The notes beneath the pieces were generated by a model. That model worked only from the letters and a program-made list of their open reading frames with translations, searched no databases and was not told the DNA's origin. Of a stretch of DNA of 15,658 nucleotides, positions 6,346 through 13,201 are shown piece by piece. How positions within the stretch are numbered: the stretch's first letter is position 1; each line of letters opens with the position of its first letter. The position numbers and the translations under genes are program-made. The stretch spans positions 1 through 15,658 of the forward strand of contig JAZDOR010000137.1 in the NCBI GenBank assembly GCA_043798435.1. The letters are read 5' to 3'. Origin of the DNA: JAGUXG01 sp043798435. GTDB lineage: Bacteria > UBA9089 > UBA9088 > JAGUXG01.

Positions 6346-6735
6346 ATGATAGAAATATACATTGATGGTGCTTGCTCTGGAAATCCTGGACCTGCGGCAA
6401 TAGGGGTTGTCGGGTATCAAGATGGCAAAGAGATTTTTGCCATTTCTCGTTCGATTGGAGAGGCAACAAATAACATTGCTGAGTATAAATCTTTGATTGC
6501 CGGGCTTAAAACTTCTCAAGATACGGGCTATACCTCTATCAAGATATACTCTGATAGTGAACTTTTAGTGAAGCAGATGTGTGGTAAATACAGGGTAAAA
6601 GACCCCAACCTGAAAAAGCTATGGCTGGAGGCAACAAGGCTATGCAAAAAGATTGAGGATGTAGAGATTATTCATATCCGTAGAGAAAAGAACAGCAGAG
6701 CAAATAATCTTGCTCAAGGAGGTGTAAAAAAATAA
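6346..6735 (+). CDS. rnhA: Ribonuclease HI
   Basis: The 129-residue protein degrades the RNA strand of RNA-DNA hybrids (R-loops, replication primers). Catalytic acids are visible as Asp7 in YIDGACSGNPGP, Glu46 in NNIAEY and Asp70 in IYSDSELLV. The fourth acid, normally Asp in the pattern RE.N..AD.LA, is Asn120 in REKNSRANNLA. From memory, the same Asp-to-Asn change in the E. coli enzyme is tolerated, so activity is plausible. The ATG has no Shine-Dalgarno; heptamer array A ends 10 nt before it. A weak TTGACT (6312) and AATACT (6336) inside the array edge could be a promoter. The last codons (GGVKK and the stop) overlap the terminal repeat of the element at 6722-6872. Confidence 0.92.
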   Translation: MIEIYIDGACSGNPGPAAIGVVGYQDGKEIFAISRSIGEATNNIAEYKSLIAGLKTSQDTGYTSIKIYSDSELLVKQMCGKYRVKDPNLKKLWLEATRLCKKIEDVEIIHIRREKNSRANNLAQGGVKK

Positions 6736-6872
6736 GTGCTACAATTTTACAGCAGAGATTTTCGTCAAGTGCAAGGAAAGAACGAAGGAGCATAGCCTTG
6801 AACTATGTGACTGAGTGAATGACGCAGCAATTGACGAAAAGATCAAGTAAAATGTAGTAGTTATTTTTGCAC
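6722..6872. mobile_element. ~150-bp element with inverted terminal repeats
   Basis: The left terminus (6722-6750, starting GTGTAAAAAAATAAGTGCTA) and right terminus (6847-6872) are reverse complements with a few indels. Nested inside are a second stem, GATTTTCGTCAA (6757-6768) with TTGACGAAAAGATC (6831-6844), and a hairpin CATAG/CTATG (6791-6807). No ORF is present. The nested symmetry suggests a MITE/REP-like element or a structured RNA. The left terminus encodes the end of RNase HI. An 11-nt word CAAGGAGGTGT occurs on both sides (6716 and 6878), possibly a diverged duplication of the end of rnhA. Confidence 0.6.
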
Positions 6873-6896
6873 AGCGACAAGGAGGTGTTAAGAAGT

Positions 6897-7124
6897 GTAT
6901 AGTTAAGAGTTATGAGTTATGAGTGTAGAGTTATGAGTAATGAGTTATGAGTTTTGAGTTATGAGTTATGAGTTATGAGTTATGAGTTATGAGTTATGAG
7001 TTATGAGTTAAACTCTAAACTCTGAACTCTACACTCTAAACTCTGAACTCTAAACTCTAAACTCTAAACTCTATACTCAAAACTCTAAACTTTTCTAAAC
7101 TCTAAACTCTAAACTCTAAACTTT
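6897..7124. repeat. Heptamer inverted-repeat array B
   Basis: The left half (about 6900-7010) is a tandem array of GAGTTAT heptamers. The right half (about 7008-7124) is an array of CTAAACT heptamers, close to the reverse complement of the left units. Together with the element at 6722-6872 it fills the 397-nt gap between rnhA and the HD-GYP gene. I see no gene in this gap. The array ends within 10 nt of the next start codon. Confidence 0.9.
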
Positions 7125-7132
7125 TAAGATAG

Positions 7133-7750
7133 ATGGACAACAAAGAAGAGCTTGAGAAGGATGCAGAAGAGCTTTCCGAAATATATGAACAGGTTCTTAC
7201 TGCCTGGGCAAAGACTATAGACGATAAGTCAAATTATACGAAAGAGCATTCAAATAAGGTGAAAAGGTACGCAGAGGCAATAGGAAAGAGGCTCTATCTG
7301 TCTGCTTCCGAGATGAAGGCACTTACAGCCGCAGCTATGCTGCACGATATTGGAAAGTATGACATGGATAATGAAATTCTAAATAAAGCAGGTGAGTTGA
7401 CACCGGAGGAGTATGAGATAATAAAGACCCATTCAGTAAAGGGTGCGGAAATCATTGGTTCCATGTCACTTCTGAAAGAGGTAGGCCGGGTCATCCGTTA
7501 TCACCACGAAAGATACGATGGCGAGGGCTATCCAGAGGGATTGAGAGATGAAGATATTCCATACTTGGCAAGAATCCTGGGTGTAGCAGAGGCTTTTGAT
7601 GCGATGACCTCTGAGAGGCCATACAAACCGAGGATGTCTCTTTCTGAAGCTATATTGGAGCTTGAAGCAAATAGCGGAACCCAGTTTGACCCGGAGGCAG
7701 TAGATTCTCTTGTCCATATCCTGAAGGTAAGTCCTGATATTGTGAATTAA
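7133..7750 (+). CDS. HD-GYP-type phosphohydrolase domain protein
   Basis: The 205-residue single-domain protein has the HD-GYP series: His39 in TKEHSNKV, His71-Asp72 in MLHDIGKYD, His100 in IIKTHSVKG, His124-His125 with the GYP loop in HHERYDGEGYP, and FDAMTSERPYK. HD-GYP domains hydrolyse cyclic di-GMP or related nucleotides. No receiver or sensor domain is attached; the first ~30 residues are an acidic helix, so partners may act in trans. The usual VADAFDAMTS reads VAEAFDAMTS (Asp to Glu at 153), which might alter metal binding. The ATG has no clear Shine-Dalgarno, and heptamer array B ends just before it. The type IV pilus gene pilT nearby fits c-di-GMP-related surface behaviour, but no operon link is shown. 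Confidence 0.88.
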   Translation: MDNKEELEKDAEELSEIYEQVLTAWAKTIDDKSNYTKEHSNKVKRYAEAIGKRLYLSASEMKALTAAAMLHDIGKYDMDNEILNKAGELTPEEYEIIKTHSVKGAEIIGSMSLLKEVGRVIRYHHERYDGEGYPEGLRDEDIPYLARILGVAEAFDAMTSERPYKPRMSLSEAILELEANSGTQFDPEAVDSLVHILKVSPDIVN

Positions 7751-7769
7751 AGTTAGGAGAAAAGTAGAA

Positions 7770-7851
7770 CGCAGATTTTCAAGATTTTTCAGGAGTAACT
7801 TTGGATTTCTTTTTGATTTTTATCCTGTCCATCAGCGTTAATCTGCGTCCT
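7770..7851. repeat. 9-nt periodic inverted repeat
   Basis: The left arm begins AACGCAGATTTTCAAGATTT. The right arm (about 7815-7851) reads on the minus strand GGACGCAGATTAACGCTGAT and continues in 9-nt steps. The arms are imperfect reverse complements. The repeat lies between the HD-GYP gene and tRNA-Leu. Confidence 0.6.
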
Positions 7852-7857
7852 ATTATT

Positions 7858-7941
7858 GCCGAAGTGGCGGAACTGGCAGACGCGCACGGTTCAGAGCCGT
7901 GTGGGAGAAATCTTGTGGGGGTTCGAATCCCCCCTTCGGCA
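7858..7941 (+). tRNA. tRNA-Leu (anticodon CAG)
   Basis: The acceptor stem GCCGAAG pairs with CTTCGGC. The anticodon stem CACGG/CCGTG encloses loop TTCAGAG with anticodon CAG. A long variable arm (TGGGAGAAATCTTGTG) marks a class II tRNA, and the T arm is GGGGG-TTCGAAT-CCCCC with discriminator A. It reads the leucine codon CUG. No CCA is encoded. TATTAT directly abuts the 5' end, too close to act as its -10 box. Confidence 0.95.
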
Positions 7942-7944
7942 TAG

Positions 7945-8166
7945 AGTAGTTTATAGTCTATAGTTGATGGTTGATAGACAATAAAATAGTTGATAGTTGA
8001 TGGTCTATAGTTGATAGTCTATAAACTAAAATAGTTGATAGTTGATGGTCTATAGTTGATAGTCTATAAACTAAAATAGTTGATAGTTGATGGTCTATAA
8101 ACTATAAACTATAAACTATAAACTATAAACTATAAACTATAAACTATAAACTATAAACTATAAACT
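7945..8166. repeat. Heptamer array C with 45-bp higher-order repeat
   Basis: The left part is built of TAGTTGA, TGGTCTA and similar heptamers, arranged in a 45-bp unit that starts at 7983, 8028 and 8073. The right part (about 8095-8166) is about ten tandem copies of ACTATAA. Left and right units are roughly reverse complementary. The array fills the gap between tRNA-Leu and mcsA, stopping about 10 nt before the mcsA Shine-Dalgarno. Confidence 0.9.
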
Positions 8167-8190
8167 AACAACAGTGAGGAGCAAAGAGCA

Positions 8191-8679
8191 ATGTTATGTG
8201 ATAAATGCGGGGCGAATGAGGCTAACATCCATTTCAAGCAGGTGATAAACAATCAGTCGACCACGATGCACCTGTGTGAAAGTTGCGCTGAGGAGATAGG
8301 TTTTAATCTCTTCTCAAACCCTTCAGCCTTTCCCTTCTTTAATATCCTTTCAGGAATGGTTGGGCAAGGAGCTATTCCTCAAATAAAAGAGGATAAATGT
8401 CCGGGGTGTGGAATAAGTTTTTCTGAGGTTCAATCTAAAGGAAAGTTGGGTTGCTCTGATTGCTGGCAAACCTTTAAGAAACAGCTCTTGCCATTCTTGA
8501 AAGAGATGCAAGGGGACACATTCCATATTGGAAAGTCACCAAAGGGGTTTGCTGAGAAGGCAGAGACAAGCAGGGAAATGGCTAAGATGAGAGAAGAACT
8601 GAATAAGGCTATAGCCAAAGAAGAGTATGAAGAGGCAGCAAAGATCAGGGATAAAATAAAAGAGATGGAGAAAAGATAA
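8191..8679 (+). CDS. mcsA: McsA-like zinc-finger / UVR-domain activator
   Basis: The 162-residue protein has four CxxC pairs (Cys3/Cys6, Cys29/Cys32, Cys70/Cys73, Cys88/Cys91), forming two zinc modules. A C-terminal UVR-type coiled hairpin (about 127-162, LNKAIAKEEYEEAAKIRDKI) follows. This is the McsA layout. McsA binds and activates the arginine kinase McsB, and both work with ClpC-type proteases in protein quality control in the cytoplasm. GAGGAG about 10 nt upstream supports the ATG. The mcsB gene follows after 112 nt. No ctsR or clpC is seen on either side, unlike the classic four-gene operon. All cysteines are retained. Confidence 0.9.
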   Translation: MLCDKCGANEANIHFKQVINNQSTTMHLCESCAEEIGFNLFSNPSAFPFFNILSGMVGQGAIPQIKEDKCPGCGISFSEVQSKGKLGCSDCWQTFKKQLLPFLKEMQGDTFHIGKSPKGFAEKAETSREMAKMREELNKAIAKEEYEEAAKIRDKIKEMEKR

Positions 8680-8693
8680 AAGAGCTTAAATTA

Positions 8694-8776
8694 GCCACAG
8701 AGAACACAGAGGTCACAGAGAATAAAAATTAGAAATAAGAATTTAATCCTCTGTAATCTGCGTAATCTGTGGATTC
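8694..8776. repeat. 9-nt periodic inverted repeat between mcsA and mcsB
   Basis: The left arm repeats CACAGAGAA, CACAGAGGT, CACAGAGAA. The right arm reads on the minus strand CACAGATTA, CGCAGATTA, CAGAGGAT. The arms are imperfect complements separated by about 30 AT-rich nt. The repeat sits inside what should be one operon, and mcsB starts 16 nt after it. Confidence 0.7.
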
Positions 8777-8791
8777 TTCTCTTTCATAAAA

Positions 8792-9829
8792 ATGTTAGAA
8801 AAATATATCAAAGAGACCCCGGATTGGCTTTTGGCAACAGGACCTGATGCAGATATTGCTATATCAGGAAGGATACGGCTTGCTCGAAATATAAAGGGTT
8901 TTCCATTCTCCCATTGGGCATCCACCAAAGATTTGAATGCTGCGGCAGATAAGATATATAGTGCTGTAAATAAGATAGATTATTTTGGTGGCTCTGAATC
9001 TTTCAAGATAAAGGAGCTTGACGGACTCAAAAAGCAGTTTCTTGTAGAGCGGCACCTGATCTCAAGGGAGTTTGTCTCTGTAAAACAAGGTTTAGTTATT
9101 ATTGCAGATAAGGAGATTCTCTCTTTGATGGTGAATGAGGAGGACCACATCAGGTTTCAGGCCCTATCCTCCGGGCTTTCTCTTACCGATACCTGGCAAA
9201 TGGTCTCCGGGATTGATTCCCTTCTTTCTGCTCACCTTGATTATGCCTACTCCCTTGATTTCGGGTATCTTACTGCCTGCCCAACTAATGTCGGCACAGG
9301 CTTACGAGCCTCTGTAATGCTTCACCTTCCTGCCCTATCTATGAACCGCAGAATAGAAAAGATTCTACCTACACTCTCAAGGGTGGGTCTTGTCTCAAGG
9401 GGATTCTATGGAGAAGGCTCTGAAACCTTTGGTGACCTCTTTCAAATCTCCAACCAGATAACCCTCGGTAGAAAGGAGGAAGAGTTGATTGAAAGCTTAG
9501 AGAAGGTGGTGAAGCAGATTATAGAGTATGAGAGAGAAGGGAGGGAGGAGATAGCAGCCAAGGGTGGTCCAAAGATAGAGGATAGATTTAAGCGGGCTTA
9601 TGGATTGCTCACCAATGCCAGCTTGATTTCAAGTAAAGAGGCGATGGAGCTTCTTTCTGTAATAAGGCTTGGTATCGCCACAGGCTTCTTAGACAAGATT
9701 CCTTATGCTGCTCTGAATAAGTTATTCATCATCACCCAGCCTGCTCATCTTCAGATGCTACTGGGCAAGGAGCTTTCTCCCTCAGAAAGGGATACAGAAA
9801 GGGCAAGGCTGATTCAAAAGGAGTTGTAA
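8792..9829 (+). CDS. mcsB: Protein arginine kinase McsB
   Basis: The 345-residue ATP:guanido-phosphotransferase-type kinase phosphorylates arginine residues, marking proteins for ClpCP. Visible motifs are SGRIRLARN (25-33) near the nucleotide site, NEEDH (115-119) with the catalytic glutamates, and CPTNVGTGLRAS (163-174) with the conserved cysteine. The C-terminal RDTERA (333-338) matches the RDxxRA allosteric phosphoarginine-binding motif of McsB proteins. The N-terminus aligns with known McsB starts, so ATG 8792 is favoured although no Shine-Dalgarno precedes it; a 9-nt repeat hairpin lies directly upstream. The stop codon TAA is the second to fourth bases of the GTAACGGTT terminus of the next intergenic cassette. 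The enzyme looks intact. Confidence 0.93.
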   Translation: MLEKYIKETPDWLLATGPDADIAISGRIRLARNIKGFPFSHWASTKDLNAAADKIYSAVNKIDYFGGSESFKIKELDGLKKQFLVERHLISREFVSVKQGLVIIADKEILSLMVNEEDHIRFQALSSGLSLTDTWQMVSGIDSLLSAHLDYAYSLDFGYLTACPTNVGTGLRASVMLHLPALSMNRRIEKILPTLSRVGLVSRGFYGEGSETFGDLFQISNQITLGRKEEELIESLEKVVKQIIEYEREGREEIAAKGGPKIEDRFKRAYGLLTNASLISSKEAMELLSVIRLGIATGFLDKIPYAALNKLFIITQPAHLQMLLGKELSPSERDTERARLIQKEL

Positions 9830-10021
9830 CGGTTAAAATTAAGAGAAACACGAAAGCCCGAAACAATGAAAACCCGAAAAGGAAAAAAGTGAATTGAACT
9901 ATAAAGCCAAGAATATCATCCTTTAGTTTTTCGTGTTTTCGTTCTTTCGGGGTTTCGTGATTATATTCTTTTTACATTTTTCATTTTACAGTATCCATTT
10001 TACAGTGACCTGAACGGTTAC
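9826..10021. mobile_element. Intergenic hairpin cassette spanning mcsB-pilT gap
   Basis: The left terminus GTAACGGTT (9826-9834) and the right terminus, read on the minus strand as GTAACCGTTCAGGTCACTGT (ending at 10021), are related inverted ends. Inside, the arm with units CACGAAA, GCCCGAA, AAACCCG (9848-9882) pairs with the arm at about 9925-9958 (minus strand CACGAAA, CCCCGAA, AAACACG), again with 7-nt periodicity. CATTTTACAGT occurs twice (9982 and 9996). The cassette starts on the mcsB stop codon and ends 3 nt before the pilT Shine-Dalgarno. No ORF is present. Confidence 0.6.
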
Positions 10022-10037
10022 TACGAGGAGGTAGGTT

Positions 10038-11150
10038 ATGGAGTTTGATGAGCTACTTGAGATTATGATAGAAAAGGATGCCTCTGACATGCAGATAAAG
10101 GTTGGCAGGCCACCTCTTTATAGGATTCACGGGGCAATGACTCCCCTTGCTGATGCCCCTCCTGTTACAGATGAAGAGGCAGAGGGGCTTGCTTTTGGTA
10201 TGATGAACCAGATGCAGCTTGAGAAGTTTAATTCCAGAAGATGGACAGATGTAGGCTATGGGCTGAAACAGAACAGGTTCAGGATAAATATCTTCCATAA
10301 CAGAGGAACAATTGCCATCTCTGCGAGAAAGATCTCCCTGAAGATTCCAACAATTGATGAACTTGGTCTGCCTGAGACTCTCAAAGAGATAGTCAAATAT
10401 GCAACAGGGCTTATCCTGGTAACAGGACCAACAGGTTCTGGAAAGTCAACCACACTTGCAGCTTTGATTGAGGAGATAAACGCAACCCATGCCTGCCACA
10501 TAGCCACAGTAGAAGATCCTGTTGAATATGCCTTCTCTGACAAAAAGGCAACCATATCCCAGAGGGAGGTTGGCGCAGATGTGGTCTCTATGGATGATGC
10601 CCTGCCATCATTATTGCGGCAGGACCCTGATGTCATTCTGGTCGGAGAGATGAGGGACAGGGAGACAGTTGAGTTTGTGCTTAAAGCAGCAGAGGCCGGG
10701 CATCTATTGCTTTCAACACTCCATACATCATCAGCCGCAGCTACCATAGACAGAATCCTTTCCTATTTTCCAAGGGACGCGCATCACCAGATTCAGATAG
10801 AATTGGCTATGACCCTCAGAGCAACAATCTCACAAAGGCTTATAAAAACAGCTGATGGCAAAGGTAGGGCTGCTGCACTTGAGATTATGATCGGCTCTCC
10901 TACTATCAGAAAGTTCATTGAGAAGGGTGAGTTTTCTTCCATCTATAAAACAATCAGCGAGTCTGTCCATTTTTATAAGATGCAGACCTTAGAGCAAGCA
11001 TTAGTGTCGCTCATTGCTTACGGTGTGATAACAGTAGATGATGCCGTAGCCAATGCCAATAACCCAGATGTCTTAAGGGCACTCTTGCATGAACTGGGGC
11101 TAAAAAAGAAAGAGGGAGAAAAAGAGGAGATATTGATTAGTGAAGGGTGA
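10038..11150 (+). CDS. pilT: Type IV pilus retraction ATPase PilT
   Basis: The 370-residue secretion-superfamily ATPase disassembles type IV pili at the inner-membrane base, powering twitching motility and DNA uptake. Seen in order: an N-terminal PAS-like domain (DASDMQIKVGRPPLYRIHG), Walker A GPTGSGKST (130-138), the Asp box TVEDPVEY (157-164), Walker B DVILVGEMRD (198-207), the His box GHLLLSTLHT (221-230), and a C-terminal TIRKFIEKGE corresponding to the AIRNLIRE-type PilT motif. It lacks the long N-terminal region of PilB/GspE loaders. GAGGAGGT lies 5 nt before the ATG. It stands alone here without other pilus genes. Its last codons (SEG and the stop) lie in the left arm of an 11-bp inverted repeat that recurs at 11242-11252. 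Confidence 0.93.
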   Translation: MEFDELLEIMIEKDASDMQIKVGRPPLYRIHGAMTPLADAPPVTDEEAEGLAFGMMNQMQLEKFNSRRWTDVGYGLKQNRFRINIFHNRGTIAISARKISLKIPTIDELGLPETLKEIVKYATGLILVTGPTGSGKSTTLAALIEEINATHACHIATVEDPVEYAFSDKKATISQREVGADVVSMDDALPSLLRQDPDVILVGEMRDRETVEFVLKAAEAGHLLLSTLHTSSAAATIDRILSYFPRDAHHQIQIELAMTLRATISQRLIKTADGKGRAAALEIMIGSPTIRKFIEKGEFSSIYKTISESVHFYKMQTLEQALVSLIAYGVITVDDAVANANNPDVLRALLHELGLKKKEGEKEEILISEG

Positions 11151-11252
11151 AGAGTTAAGAGATAATCAAGTTCGGGGAATGAAGATTATTTTTCTTATCC
11201 CAAATTTGCAAAGAGGAGGAGCAGAAAGGATATGTTCTCTATTCACCCTTCA
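11141..11252. repeat. 11-bp inverted repeat around a gene remnant
   Basis: TGAAGGGTGAA (11141-11151) and its exact reverse complement TTCACCCTTCA (11242-11252) flank and enter the glycosyltransferase remnant. The left copy includes the pilT stop codon. They may be degenerate arms of another intergenic hairpin. Confidence 0.5.
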
Positions 11253-11262
11253 TCTTTCATAA
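11179..11262 (+). pseudogene. Glycosyltransferase N-terminal remnant
   Basis: A 27-codon frame begins MKIIFLIPNLQRGGAERICS and then stops after LFTLHLS. The start closely matches the first strand and glycine-rich loop of GT4-type glycosyltransferases (MKI.FLIP.L..GGAERV). Everything after about residue 21 is replaced by the repeat arm at 11242-11252 and unrelated sequence, so only the first ~6% of such an enzyme survives. The similarity is by eye, over a short stretch, and could be chance, but the motif is distinctive. Confidence 0.55.
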
Positions 11263-11351
11263 GTGATAAGTTGAACATTTAGTTTTTCAGATATGGTCTA
11301 ATGCCTATAATCTACCACCTTTTTGGAAACTTGATTTATTCTCGGTATATC

Positions 11352-13184
11352 TTAAAACCTGCCTGCAAACAGCAAAAGATAGATGGAACAGATAATAAGG
11401 GTAATCAGGGTGATGGGTGCACCCTTTTTGGCGAACTCAAGAAATGAAATGGGATGACCTGCCTTCTCAGACAAGCCAACAGCAACAACATTAGCTGATG
11501 ACGCAATCAAGGTGCCATTTCCACCAAGGCAGGCACCGAGGGCTAATGCCCACCATAAACAATTGCTTTCTGGGCAGATCTCGGCTGTCAGATAGGCAAC
11601 AACAGGAAGCATTGCGGCTGTGGAGGGAATGTTGCTAATAATAGTAGACATTATTGCCGAGACCCATAGAACAAGAAGGATAGTCGCTGTGAGGTTTCCA
11701 CCAGAGAAACTCTTTATCCCCTCTGCCACCATTTGAATAAACCCTGTCTCCTCTACGCCGGCCACCACAATGAAGATCATCATAAAGAAGACAAGGACGA
11801 GCCATTCTATCTCATCAATCATTTTCACAATATTCACCTTTGAGATAAAAAGGAGGATTGATGCGCCAATCATAGCGGCAATTGCTGGTTCCATATGGAG
11901 CTTTCCATGGAGAATGAAGAGGCTGATGGTGAAAAAGAGAATGAAGAGGCTGTATTTTAGAAGCTTCATATCCGTTATTTTATACTCCTGCCTGAGCCTT
12001 GCCAAAAGTGCAGGGGCATTCTCTACCTTTGCTTTCTCATAATCCTTGCCATAAAATATTTTTGTTATAATCATCAGGCTAAACATTGACACAATGATTA
12101 CTGGCGTAAGATTGATTACAAAGTCATTGAATGTGAGATGGGCATAGGAGCCAATCATAATGTTTGGTGGGTCACCTATGAGTGTAGCTGTTCCACCTAT
12201 ATTTGAGGCAAGAATCTCAGGGATGAGAAGGACAATGGGAGAAAGCCCCAAAACAAGAGCTATTTCAATGGTTACCGGGGCGATGAGAAGTATTGTCGTC
12301 ACATTGTCAAGAAAGGCTGAGGCTATGGCGGTTATCCACATCAAGATTACAGTTAGAATCCAGACATTCCCTTTGGCTAAGCTATAAGACTTATAAGCCA
12401 TCCATTGAAAGACGCCTGTCTCCTTCATAATGCCGACAATGATCATCATGCCCATAAGCAGGAAGATAACATTAAAGTCAATAGCCCTAATAGCACTGGG
12501 AAAGGAGATGATGAAAAAATCAGAATTGAATTGGCCAAGGGTATAGCTCACAAAGAGCATCAAGGAAGCAGCGAGAAAGACCGCCTGTGTTCTATGAAGG
12601 AGGTCAAAGGTGATAAAGATAAAGCACAGAAAAAGTATGCCAAGGGCGACCCAGAACCCTGGCATAATCTTTCTGATCAAGGTTTTTTCTAAGTAGAGAT
12701 AGTAGCTGCCATCCTTTTTGGCAAAATCCTCGCAGCTGAGGCGATAAACCCCTTTGGAAAAACAGGGTTTCTCTATCTCTAAGCTAAGCCCATCCAAGCA
12801 TCCTTCTATTTCATTTTTAATGATGTAACTACCGTCTGAATTAGCCTCTACCTCTGCCAATTCTTTATCTTGAAGCATAAGTTTTACGCTTGCTTCAGAG
12901 ACAGGTTCTCCCTGTGTATCAATGACTCTACCTGTTAATATGAGATTGACCTTTGCTTCAGAGACAGGTTCTCCTTGTGTATCAATGATTCTACCTGTTA
13001 ATATGAGATTGACCTTTGCTTCAGAGACAGGTTCTCCCTGTGTATCAATGACCCTGTCTGTAAGATTGACCTTTGCTTCAGAGACAGGTTCTCCCTGTGT
13101 ATCAATGACCCTGCCTGTAATCACCAGCCCTTCTGCCCAAAGAAGGCTTGAAAGCAATATTCCAATGGTTAGTATTCTCTTCAT
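11352..13184 (-). CDS. ArsB/NhaD-type permease with repeat-bearing N-terminus
   Basis: The 610-residue membrane protein has an N-terminal signal (MKRILTIGILLSSLLWAEG). Next are four tandem copies of a 19-21-residue unit (GRVIDTQGEPVSEAKVNL) resembling the first strands of carboxypeptidase-regulatory-like domains. A fuller domain follows (to about residue 165), then 10-12 hydrophobic segments. In the membrane part, SNIGGTATLIGDPPNIMIGS and GACLGGNGTLIASSANVVAV are the paired signature loops of the ArsB/NhaD ion-transporter superfamily (anion or Na+/H+ exchange). The substrate cannot be told. ATG 13184 is chosen over upstream starts because AAGGAAGT lies 5 nt before it and a signal peptide follows. 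It is read after prfA across the cassette at 13202-13407. The repeat-domain/permease fusion is unusual. Confidence 0.88.
   Translation of the reverse strand: MKRILTIGILLSSLLWAEGLVITGRVIDTQGEPVSEAKVNLTDRVIDTQGEPVSEAKVNLILTGRIIDTQGEPVSEAKVNLILTGRVIDTQGEPVSEASVKLMLQDKELAEVEANSDGSYIIKNEIEGCLDGLSLEIEKPCFSKGVYRLSCEDFAKKDGSYYLYLEKTLIRKIMPGFWVALGILFLCFIFITFDLLHRTQAVFLAASLMLFVSYTLGQFNSDFFIISFPSAIRAIDFNVIFLLMGMMIIVGIMKETGVFQWMAYKSYSLAKGNVWILTVILMWITAIASAFLDNVTTILLIAPVTIEIALVLGLSPIVLLIPEILASNIGGTATLIGDPPNIMIGSYAHLTFNDFVINLTPVIIVSMFSLMIITKIFYGKDYEKAKVENAPALLARLRQEYKITDMKLLKYSLFILFFTISLFILHGKLHMEPAIAAMIGASILLFISKVNIVKMIDEIEWLVLVFFMMIFIVVAGVEETGFIQMVAEGIKSFSGGNLTATILLVLWVSAIMSTIISNIPSTAAMLPVVAYLTAEICPESNCLWWALALGACLGGNGTLIASSANVVAVGLSEKAGHPISFLEFAKKGAPITLITLIICSIYLLLFAGRF
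12890..13118. repeat. Four near-identical in-frame 57-63-bp tandem repeats
   Basis: Copies begin near 12890, 12952, 13015 and 13072, with periods of 63, 63 and 57 nt. They differ at only a few positions (for example CTCCCTG versus CTCCTTG). Each encodes VIDTQGEPVSEA plus a linker in the permease N-terminus. The identity at DNA level points to recent expansion by slippage or unequal exchange. Confidence 0.9.
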
Positions 13185-13201
13185 TTTTACTTCCTTATTA
13201 A

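Noticed and set aside
5691..6519. Minus-strand ORFs rich in SQ/SE heptapeptide repeats over array A and rnhA
   Set aside because: A 7-nt repeat is open in several frames and repeats every 7 residues by arithmetic. The frames run antisense to two well-supported genes.
6736..6872. RNase P RNA, tmRNA or 6S RNA downstream of rnhA
   Set aside because: None of the conserved blocks of these RNAs can be found, and the symmetry fits an inverted-repeat element better.
6897..8166. Heptamer arrays as a CRISPR
   Set aside because: Units are 7 nt with no spacers of constant length and no cas genes nearby.
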